Origin: Pseudomonadota bacterium
GTDB taxonomy: Bacteria > Pseudomonadota > Alphaproteobacteria > Azospirillales > Azospirillaceae
Assembly (NCBI GenBank): GCA_023413605.1
Contig: JAEZPL010000442.1
Location: 1 to 5,238 of the forward strand
Length of the DNA: 5,238 bases
Reading direction: 5' to 3'
Shown piece after piece: positions 1 through 4,692 of this stretch (position 1 is its first letter; each line of letters opens with the position of its first letter). The notes under the pieces are model-generated. The model was given only the letters and a program-made list of their open reading frames with translations. It was not told the origin of the DNA and did not search any database. The position numbers and the translations under genes are program-made.

Positions 1-2
1 TA

Positions 3-12
3 GTGCACTGAC
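3..12. repeat. IS630 left terminal inverted repeat
   Basis: GTGCACTGAC, next to a TA at 1-2. It matches the right end in nine of ten positions. Similarity continues only patchily inward, so the recognisable repeat is short. Confidence 0.75.
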
Positions 13-59
13 GCAGACGTAGGATTCACAAAGGGCCGCCGCCGTGCGATTCTGTCGGC

Positions 60-1130
60 ATGGCCCAGACCGTCAGCGTCATCGTTGGAGCGGAGGACCG
101 CGCGCGCTTGGCCGCGCTCCTCGCCGACCGCAACCGCCCGCTCAAGCATGTGCAGCGGGCCAACATCATCCTATTGTCGGCCGAGCGGCTGCCCGTTCTG
201 GAGGTGGCCCGCCGAGCCGGTGTCAGCCGCCCGGCGGTATGGCGCTGGCAACTCCGCTACGCCGAACAAGGCGTCGCGGGGCTGCTGCGCGACAAGACGC
301 GCAAGCCCGGCCGGGCGCCGCTGCCCACTACGACGGTGGCCAAAGTGCTGGCGCTGACCTGTGCGGAACCGCCCGGCGCGGTCACCCACTGGACCGGCCG
401 GGCGATGGCCAAGGCAGTCGGCATCAGCCTGCGCGCCGTGCAGCGCATCTGGGAGGCCAACCGCCTCCAGCCCCATCGCCTGCGCACCTTCAAGCGCTCC
501 CGCGATCCCGCCTTCGCGGCCAAGGTGGAGGACATCGTCGGGCTGTACATGGACCCGCCGTGCCACGCGGTGGTGCTGTCGATCGACGAGAAGAGCCAGA
601 TCCAGGCGCTCGACCGCACCCAGCCCGGCTTGCCGCTGAAGCCCGGCAAGTGCGGGACGATGACGCACGACTACAAGCGCAACGGCACCACCACGCTGTT
701 CGCCGCGCTGAACACGCTGACCGGCACCGTGGTCGGGCGCTGTATGCCCAAGCACACCCACAAGGAGTTCATCACGTTCCTCAACGCCGTGGAGCGCGCC
801 GTCCCGGCGGGCAAGGTGATCCACGCCATCGTGGACAACTACGCCACCCACAAGCACCCCAAGGTGCTGGACTGGCTGGCCGATCACCCGCGCTGGGTCT
901 TCCATTTCACCCCCACCTCGGCCTCGTGGATCAACGCTGTCGAGGGCTTCTTCTCGATCATCACCCGCCGGAGCATCCGGCGCGGCGTCTTCAAGTCCGT
1001 GGCCGACCTGCAGGACGCCATCGCCCGCTACATCCGCGCGCACAATAAGGCCGCCAAGCCATTCGTCTGGACCAAGCCCGCCGAAACCATCTTCGCCAAA
1101 CTCGACCGGCTGCCTGCACCTTCTGAATGA
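60..1130 (+). CDS. IS630-family transposase (DDE, single ORF, intact)
   Basis: This 356-residue cytoplasmic DNA transposase catalyses excision and insertion of its own IS at TA sites. The N-terminal part holds helix-turn-helix DNA-binding segments: residues about 43-70 (LEVARRAGVSRPAVWRW) and a second one around 112-135 (AMAKAVGISLRAVQRIW). The C-terminal half is an RNase H-like DDE_3 catalytic domain with D176 (SIDEKSQ), D259 (VDNYATHK) and E295 (WINAVEGFF). D259 and E295 are separated by 35 residues, close to the usual IS630 spacing. Length is typical, with no frameshift or internal stop. ATG at 60 is chosen because it lies just inside the left end and starts the conserved N-terminus. No strong ribosome binding site precedes it. 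It runs opposite to the tnsB gene it interrupts. Confidence 0.93.
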   Translation: MAQTVSVIVGAEDRARLAALLADRNRPLKHVQRANIILLSAERLPVLEVARRAGVSRPAVWRWQLRYAEQGVAGLLRDKTRKPGRAPLPTTTVAKVLALTCAEPPGAVTHWTGRAMAKAVGISLRAVQRIWEANRLQPHRLRTFKRSRDPAFAAKVEDIVGLYMDPPCHAVVLSIDEKSQIQALDRTQPGLPLKPGKCGTMTHDYKRNGTTTLFAALNTLTGTVVGRCMPKHTHKEFITFLNAVERAVPAGKVIHAIVDNYATHKHPKVLDWLADHPRWVFHFTPTSASWINAVEGFFSIITRRSIRRGVFKSVADLQDAIARYIRAHNKAAKPFVWTKPAETIFAKLDRLPAPSE

Positions 1131-1140
1131 GTCAGTGCAG
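1131..1140. repeat. IS630 right terminal inverted repeat
   Basis: GTCAGTGCAG is the inverted partner of bases 3-12, with TGCACTGAC shared. It starts directly after the transposase TGA stop and is followed by the TA at 1141-1142, where tnsB sequence resumes. Confidence 0.75.
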
Positions 1141-2114
1141 TAGCTGCGGAAGTCCTTGCCGTTGTCGGAGTGGATCATGCGCGGCTTGCCCCACACCGGC
1201 CACTCGCCCTTGACGCCGAGTCGCTCCAGTTCCGCCGCCTTGTCCAGCATGCCGTGGCAGAGGCACAGCCCCACCGCGAAGGCGCTGGGATGGTCCAGCG
1301 ACAGGTGGTAGCCGACCACCATGCGGCTGAAGACGTCGATGGCCAGCGTCAGCCAGGGGCGGCCGATCGGCAGGCGCATCTCCTCGTCCAGAACGATGAT
1401 GTCCAGCAGCGTGTGGTCGATCTGCACGACGGCGAGCGGCGAGTCCGCACCGGGGAACTCGCCCTTGACCCGGCCGAACTTGTCGTGCGCCGCCTTGCGG
1501 CCCTCCCGCTTCAGCACCTTCTCCCGAGGGTCGATCGCCCGCAAGCGCTTGCGAATCGTGCTGCTCGCCGGTTTGGCCAACTTGGCGGCCCGACAGCGGC
1601 GGTGCACCTCCAGGATCACCTCCTCACCGGTGGCCTTCTGCTTGGTTAGGTAAAGGTCCTTGATGACGCTGTCGATTACGGCCTCAATGGCTGCGTCCAG
1701 CCGCTTGGGCATGGGCCGGCCCTTGCGCCGTGGGGCGAGGTCGGACACGAGCCGCCGGCTCTCGTAGGTCTTGATCCAGCGGTAAAGGGTCGAGAGGCCG
1801 ACCCCGTGCTGCTCGGCCACCCGCTTGACATCCTCCTGGCTGCGGCGCTCGCACCGGACCAGGGGCTTGATGATCGCGAAACGGCGCTTGGCCTCAGCCA
1901 GGTCGTCCTCGGGAAGGCTGTCCAAGGCCCGCGTCGGTTCGGGCTTCGTCGCGCCGTCCGGATGAGACAGCTTAGAGACCGGCACCACCTGCGTCTCCTT
2001 GGTCTCGGCGTCCTCGACCAGGACCGACGAGGCTGTGACCGCTTCCAGAATGGTGCAGGACCGCCCTCGCAGTTTGACGGCCGCGCCGGGGCTGAAGCTG
2101 AACCGCTTCGTCAT
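1141..2114 (-). pseudogene. tnsB: tnsB-like DDE transposase, 5' part only, disrupted by the IS630 element
   Basis: TnsB binds the transposon ends and makes the 3' cuts and strand joining. Residues 1-325 are visible. They comprise a beta-rich N-terminal segment (about 8-50), a helix-turn-helix (about 92-117, QEDVKRVAEQHGVGLSTLYR), a basic linker, then the rve/Mu-type catalytic core from about 225 with D233 (VVQIDHTLLD) and D317 (MIHSDNGKDF). The third acidic residue and the C-terminal domain that contacts TnsC are missing, because the IS enters at codon 325, whose TA is the target dinucleotide. The ATG overlaps the tnsA stop (ATGA). A good ribosome binding site (AGGGAGGAG, 2127-2119) lies inside the tnsA end. 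The 3' remainder should lie left of base 1 but is not visible. The frame continues antisense through the IS to a stop at 171-173. Family assignment is strong. TniA-type naming is possible, but a neighbouring TnsA favours TnsB. Confidence 0.88.
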
Positions 2115-2764
2115 GCGTCTCCTCCCTGGGGATGCCGGAGCATGGTCCGCATGGTGATCGGCCGGTCGAGGTCGACTACGAGTTCAAAGCGCGCGATCAG
2201 GGTCCACAGGCTGGGCAGCACCCGCGCGCGGCTCGCCGCTTCGCCAGCGACGCGATCGGCTAGACCCTGCACGGTGGTCGGCGCCTCCGCTGCCGCCGTG
2301 AGCAACCGGTCGCGGAACGCCGGGTCTGCAGGACGGTCGCGAAAGGGCAGCAGGAAGGTGGCGTTCTCCAGCCGTGGGGTGCGGATTTCCTTTTCAGTTA
2401 CCAGCGTGAAGACCCATCCACGCTCTGCGGCGAATCGGCGGGCCGCAGCGAAGCGCACTTCCAAAGCGCCCGCCAGCAGGTGCGGATCGGTGGAGTATTT
2501 CACCTCTACGAGCTGCGGCGGACGACCGGCGCCACGGTAGGTGACGAGGAAATCCGGGACATAGCGGCGCTTGGTCCCCTGGCCGACGCGGTATTCGATG
2601 CGCACCGGCTGCTCTTCGATACCGGCGACGTCGCGATCGAATCGCTGCAGCAGGGCGAAGTCCCGCTCCAACGTTGATTCGACCGTGACCGATGCCCGAC
2701 CGGCCCCCATCGGAACCCGCCCGGAGACACTGCGGTAACAGAGACCGATCTTGCGGACCGGCAT
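2111..2764 (-). CDS. tnsA: TnsA-type transposon endonuclease
   Basis: TnsA partners TnsB and cuts the 5' ends of the transposon, so the element leaves by cut-and-paste instead of forming a cointegrate. The 217-residue protein has the restriction-endonuclease-like N-terminal domain. The family pattern reads ESTLERDF with E33 as likely catalytic glutamate, then EEQPVRIEY, then YVPDFL with D71, then LVEVKYS with E87 and K89. Residues about 125-217 look like the C-terminal winged-helix part (FRDRLLTAAA, ADRVAGEAAS), which in Tn7 contacts TnsC. It is shorter than Tn7 TnsA (about 270 aa), as is common in related elements. The ATG at 2764 is supported by a strong ribosome binding site (GGGAGGTGA, 2776-2768, six bases between GGAGG and the start). 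The stop overlaps the tnsB start. No defects are seen. Confidence 0.9.
   Translation of the reverse strand: MPVRKIGLCYRSVSGRVPMGAGRASVTVESTLERDFALLQRFDRDVAGIEEQPVRIEYRVGQGTKRRYVPDFLVTYRGAGRPPQLVEVKYSTDPHLLAGALEVRFAAARRFAAERGWVFTLVTEKEIRTPRLENATFLLPFRDRPADPAFRDRLLTAAAEAPTTVQGLADRVAGEAASRARVLPSLWTLIARFELVVDLDRPITMRTMLRHPQGGDA
2119..2127 (-). promoter_or_regulatory. Ribosome binding site of tnsB inside the tnsA 3' end
   Basis: The minus strand reads AGGGAGGAG, with GGAGG six bases before the tnsB ATG at 2114. Together with the ATGA stop/start overlap it indicates coupled translation of the two transposase subunits. Confidence 0.7.
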
Positions 2765-2767
2765 GCG

Positions 2768-2776
2768 TCACCTCCC
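2768..2776 (-). promoter_or_regulatory. Ribosome binding site of tnsA
   Basis: The minus strand reads GGGAGGTGA, a near-perfect Shine-Dalgarno match, with its GGAGG core six bases from the ATG at 2764. It fixes the tnsA start and lies in the 57-bp gap after tniQ, so tnsA can initiate independently of tniQ translation. Confidence 0.75.
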
Positions 2777-2821
2777 AGATTCAACCTTAGAGGACTCGCG
2801 ACGGCACTTTTTCTCGCATCG

Positions 2822-4111
2822 TCAGCTTACACGCATAGCTGGCATATTCAATTCTTTCCGCACCAGCCGATCCAGCCAAACTGCGACGTTTTCGCCGGAG
2901 CGGTGCGCAGCGAGACGAGCCGCCGCCTTCACCTCGGGCGAAATGCCGTCAAGCTTCCAGTACCGCCCCTGCCCCCAAGGCGCCGCCGTTGCGTCGGCAG
3001 CTTCCGCCCGGGCTCGCTCCGCGGTGATCTTCACACCGGTAAGCTCGACGAGAGCGCGGTAGGTCGGTTTGATCCCGCGACACGCCAGTTGCCGCTTGGC
3101 GGCTTCCAGTTCCTCTCCACCGATCGCCCGATGCTGAGTGGTTAGGTGCTGTTCAACCGTCTGCTGAAAGGCAAAGGGATAGCTCCGTCCTGACTTCAGC
3201 AGATGACGGCTGGTCAGCCGTACCGCGGCGCACGCCTCGACGAACCGGTTGGGCCAGTCCCTCAGGAGATGATCCGTCATCCGCAACACGTCTCGCCGGG
3301 CTCGCGGATTCAGAAATTCGACCTCCCGCATCCTGGGGATCGGGTCGCATGCGAATGCAGACTCACGGGAGGCCAGCCACGTGCGCAGTGGCAGCGCGTG
3401 CTTCCCGGAGACCAGCAGCCGGAAAATCAGCGCCAGGAGTTGAACGTAAGCCAGGGCGTGAATCGGTCCGGCTTCGCCGAGAACCGTCCACCTGTCCTCC
3501 ACCATAGCCAGCAGTCTGGATTGAAGGCATAGGATGTCGCTGCCGACCGGATCGGTCTCGGTGGAGCGGAAATCATGATCACACTTCCAGCACTCCATGC
3601 CTTCGGTTCGGTTACGCCGTAGGACGTTGACTGGCTCACCACACGAGGGGCAGCGATCCACCAGAAGCCGTTTGTGCTTTGGACAGGCAACCAGGAAACT
3701 AAGGCGCCACGTCAGACGCAGGTAGGGTTGCGAGTCCTCCGCCAGACAGCCAGGGCAGACCTGCTGACCATAGGAGCGGCGGGTGTCCTCTCGTCCGGCC
3801 GGCGGCAGCCAATGCAGCTTGATCAGGCCATCATCGGTACCGAACAGATGGCCGATCCAGCGCCGGAAGGTTCCCAGCTTGATCTGCTCTGCACCGACTC
3901 CCGTTGCCTCCTCCAGTTGGCCGAGCAATGCTTCGTCGGCGTGGCGGTCCAAATCCCGCGGGTAGCGATAACCGCCGGGCTGGAGGATCGCGAAGAGATC
4001 GCTTGGCCGCAGTCCGTTTGCACCGGCTAGGCGAGCGAACCAGGAGGAGATTGACTCGTCAGGCAAGGGTGCCGGTCTACCAGGCCAGCGATCATCGTCC
4101 CTCCAGGGCAT
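2822..4111 (-). CDS. tniQ: TniQ-family transposition targeting protein (TnsD-like)
   Basis: TniQ/TnsD proteins bridge a chosen target site to the AAA+ regulator TnsC. The first part of this 429-residue protein carries the TniQ signature (RPAPLPDESISSWFARLAG, about residues 12-30). It is followed by two cysteine-rich zinc-ribbon-like clusters: C119-P-G-C122 with C143-P-K-H146, and C154-P-S-C157 with C174-W-K-C177. The C-terminal half (about 190-429) has helical segments with repeated short basic motifs and no family I can name. By analogy with TnsD it is where site-specific DNA contact would be expected. Length is intermediate between short TniQ (about 300-400) and Tn7 TnsD (about 508). I chose ATG at 4111, preceded by GGGTGA. 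A TTG at 4123 in the same frame would add four residues but lacks a binding site. It lies first in the operon, 57 bp before tnsA and next to the transposon end. Base composition is less GC-rich than the IS and rpoD. Confidence 0.9.
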   Translation of the reverse strand: MPWRDDDRWPGRPAPLPDESISSWFARLAGANGLRPSDLFAILQPGGYRYPRDLDRHADEALLGQLEEATGVGAEQIKLGTFRRWIGHLFGTDDGLIKLHWLPPAGREDTRRSYGQQVCPGCLAEDSQPYLRLTWRLSFLVACPKHKRLLVDRCPSCGEPVNVLRRNRTEGMECWKCDHDFRSTETDPVGSDILCLQSRLLAMVEDRWTVLGEAGPIHALAYVQLLALIFRLLVSGKHALPLRTWLASRESAFACDPIPRMREVEFLNPRARRDVLRMTDHLLRDWPNRFVEACAAVRLTSRHLLKSGRSYPFAFQQTVEQHLTTQHRAIGGEELEAAKRQLACRGIKPTYRALVELTGVKITAERARAEAADATAAPWGQGRYWKLDGISPEVKAAARLAAHRSGENVAVWLDRLVRKELNMPAMRVS

Positions 4112-4170
4112 TGCTTCACCCAATCGATAGAGGCAGAGAGACCATGATCCAGAAATTCAGGGCCTTCGTC

Positions 4171-4195
4171 CTCGCCGCATCCGGCGAGTCGCCGG
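4171..4195. promoter_or_regulatory. Overlapping inverted repeats upstream of tniQ
   Basis: Two overlapping perfect dyads share one arm. CTCGCCG (4171-4177) pairs with CGGCGAG (4182-4188) across a four-base loop. CCGGCGA (4181-4187) is also the inverted complement of TCGCCGG (4189-4195) around a single central base. They lie about 60 bases before the tniQ ATG. They could be a dimeric protein-binding site or alternative RNA hairpins in the tniQ leader. There is no T-run, so a terminator is unlikely. The symmetry is directly visible; the function is unknown. Confidence 0.4.
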
Positions 4196-4279
4196 CTTCA
4201 ATGGGGACAGCTACTCGGTGATGCCTTTAGACGAGAGGGATTTGAGTTTCAGCATCGCCCCGGCGATTCGGGAGGTAGG

Positions 4280-4305
4280 GATCGCTCGATGTCCTATGAG
4301 CGATC
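4280..4305. repeat. Perfect 8-bp inverted repeat in the transposon end region
   Basis: GATCGCTC (4280-4287) and GAGCGATC (4298-4305) form a perfect dyad with a ten-base centre. No T-run follows on either strand, so it is not a simple terminator. An operator for a dimeric regulator is one possibility, which fits the overlap with the weak promoter-like pair at 4291-4319. Confidence 0.45.
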
Positions 4306-4348
4306 GACGGCTCCACCAATACCCTGAAAAGCTTGGCCTATACGGAGT

Positions 4349-4361
4349 TCAGGATTCCTGA
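4349..4361. repeat. 13-bp interrupted palindrome TCAGGA-T-TCCTGA
   Basis: Six-base arms are perfectly complementary around one central T. It lies about 30 bp inside the inner transposase-site candidate. It could be a regulator or host-protein site, or chance; short arms make this uncertain. Confidence 0.3.
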
Positions 4362-4391
4362 TCCGTCTCGCCTATGCGCGTCGCCTTCTCA

Positions 4392-4406
4392 CGCATAAGC
4401 GCCAAT
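4392..4406 (-). repeat. Candidate TnsB-binding repeat, inner copy
   Basis: The minus strand reads ATTGGCGCTTATGCG. It matches the outer copy at 4418-4432 in 12 of 15 positions, same orientation, 26 bp apart. Tn7-like ends carry arrays of roughly 20-bp TnsB sites near the termini, and the spacing and placement fit. Only two copies are clear. Confidence 0.5.
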
Positions 4407-4417
4407 TCCCACCTAAG

Positions 4418-4432
4418 GGCAAAAGCGACAAT
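4418..4432 (-). repeat. Candidate TnsB-binding repeat, outer copy
   Basis: The minus strand reads ATTGTCGCTTTTGCC, starting 11 bases inside the proposed TGT terminus. Position and resemblance to the inner copy suggest the terminal transposase site. Confidence 0.5.
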
Positions 4433-4435
4433 TAG

Positions 4436-4448
4436 CGATTACAAAATT
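4436..4448 (-). other. Proposed transposon terminus (TGTAATCG) with possible 5-bp target duplication
   Basis: On the minus strand the element would start TGTAATCG at 4443, with AAATT (4444-4448, plus strand) as the possible five-base target duplication. The basis is the 5'-TGT rule of Tn7-like ends and the nearby repeats. A second TGT at 4430-4428 is an alternative. Without the far end the duplication cannot be verified. Confidence 0.42.
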
Positions 4449-4460
4449 TGCAAGGGAGGA

Positions 4461-4536
4461 TGGTGGGCCCGGCCGGATTCGAACCGACGACAACACCGTT
4501 ATGAGCGGCGCGTTCTAACCGCTGAACTACAGGCCC
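4461..4536 (-). tRNA. tRNA with CAT anticodon, most likely tRNA-Ile2 (lysidine-modified)
   Basis: The 76-nt sequence folds as a full cloverleaf. The acceptor GGGCCTG pairs with CGGGCCC (one G-T pair), the D stem is GTTC/GAAC, and the anticodon stem is CGCCG/CGGTG with loop CTCATAA. The T arm is GTCGG-TTCGAAT-CCGGC, the discriminator is A, and the CCA end is encoded. A CAT anticodon can mean initiator Met, elongator Met or Ile2. A perfect first acceptor pair argues against initiator Met. The GGGCCTG acceptor and GCTCATAACGG anticodon arm resemble alphaproteobacterial Ile2, which reads AUA after lysidine modification by TilS. It is on the same strand as rpoD, downstream of the rpoD terminator. 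Its 3' end lies 17 bp from the proposed transposon end. Confidence 0.93.
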
Positions 4537-4609
4537 CACCCGAAGGACGCCGAATGTGCTCCAGAACCGGGGCCGGATGCAACCCCGTTTGGCAACCGCG
4601 GCGAGCCGA
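4537..4609 (-). other. Short spacer upstream of the tRNA, presumed promoter region
   Basis: The tRNA sits behind the rpoD terminator, so it should have its own promoter in these 73 bp. TTGCCA and TTGCAT occur on the minus strand as possible -35 elements, but I cannot identify a convincing -10 at proper spacing. Confidence 0.3.
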
Positions 4610-4647
4610 AATGAAAAACGGGGGCCAAAAGGCCCCCGTTTTTCATT
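4610..4647 (-). terminator. rpoD intrinsic terminator, bidirectional in form
   Basis: A perfect 17-bp inverted repeat has a four-base loop: the left arm is 4610-4626, the loop is 4627-4630, and the right arm is 4631-4647. The core is CGGGGGCC/GGCCCCCG, and both strands have a run of five T on the 3' side of the GC stem. It lies 45 bp after the rpoD stop codon, with the tRNA beyond it. Confidence 0.92.
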
Positions 4648-4692
4648 CATCGGTATGACATGGGCATGGCCCATGGGTATCGCGCAGCCCGG

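Larger units (their letters stand above)
3..1140 (+). mobile_element. IS630-family insertion sequence inside tnsB
   Basis: An intact DDE transposase gene is flanked by short inverted ends. The left end reads GTGCACTGAC (3-12), and the right end read inward on the minus strand is CTGCACTGAC (1140-1131), so nine of ten bases match and only the outermost differs. A TA dinucleotide lies at each side (1-2 and 1141-1142), as expected for IS630 elements, which duplicate a TA target. The transposase stop codon (1128-1130) directly abuts the right inverted end. The element is about 1.14 kb, a normal IS630 size. An intact gene and ends suggest a recent insertion. Only two bases of left flank are visible, so the left target copy is weakly supported. 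Confidence 0.88.
1..4443 (-). mobile_element. Partial Tn7-like transposon (tniQ-tnsA-tnsB end), interrupted by an IS630 element
   Basis: Three minus-strand genes in a row encode a TniQ-type targeting protein, a TnsA-type endonuclease and a TnsB-type DDE transposase. This set defines Tn7-like cut-and-paste elements. The tRNA-proximal end is placed at 4443 because the minus strand there reads TGTAATCG, matching the 5'-TGT ends of the family, and two related 15-bp repeats lie just inside it. The other end, tnsC and any cargo would be left of the window. As in Tn7, the transposition-gene end faces the likely attachment gene, here a tRNA. The gene set is secure. The exact boundary is inferred, and no second end or target duplication can be compared here. 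Confidence 0.75.
4112..4443 (-). other. Transposon end region / tniQ leader, non-coding
   Basis: About 330 bp between tniQ and the proposed terminus contain no convincing gene on either strand. They hold the candidate terminus, two 15-bp related repeats near it, and three dyad symmetries (listed separately). The tniQ promoter must lie here or outside the element. I see no convincing -35/-10 pair. The best candidate, TTGGTG (4319-4314) with TAGGAC (4296-4291) at 17-bp spacing, matches the consensus in only about half the positions and overlaps one dyad. Confidence 0.6.

Noticed and set aside
44..1048. Long plus-strand frame overlapping the IS630 transposase in another frame
   Set aside because: It is rich in Arg, Ala, Pro and Gly with no domain, as expected for a shadow of the high-GC transposase gene.
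1170..2540. Plus-strand open frames opposite tnsB and tnsA
   Set aside because: They are antisense to genes with clear domains, have shadow-like composition and no good start signals.
3674..4221. Plus-strand open frames opposite the N-terminal half of tniQ
   Set aside because: They have no recognisable domain and lie fully or mostly antisense to the TniQ signature and zinc clusters.
4280..4305. Inverted repeat as an intrinsic terminator
   Set aside because: No T-run follows on either strand, and the ten-base loop is large for a terminator.
4112..4443. CRISPR array or guide-like repeat that would make this a CRISPR-associated transposon
   Set aside because: Only two imperfect 15-bp repeats 26 bp apart are present, with no spacer pattern and no cas gene. 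They fit transposase sites better. Sequence left of the window could still contain one.
4461..4536. Reading the CAT-anticodon tRNA as initiator or elongator Met
   Set aside because: A fully paired acceptor end excludes typical initiator, and the acceptor and anticodon arm look more like Ile2. Elongator Met is not fully excluded without a model search.
4443..4536. Integrase-type genomic island at the tRNA 3' end
   Set aside because: No tyrosine recombinase is seen, and there is no repeated tRNA 3' segment in the window. The gene set is Tn7-like.
4374..4658. Small plus-strand frame (94 codons) across the tRNA
   Set aside because: It runs antisense through the tRNA and terminator; such frames are a known false call over tRNA genes.
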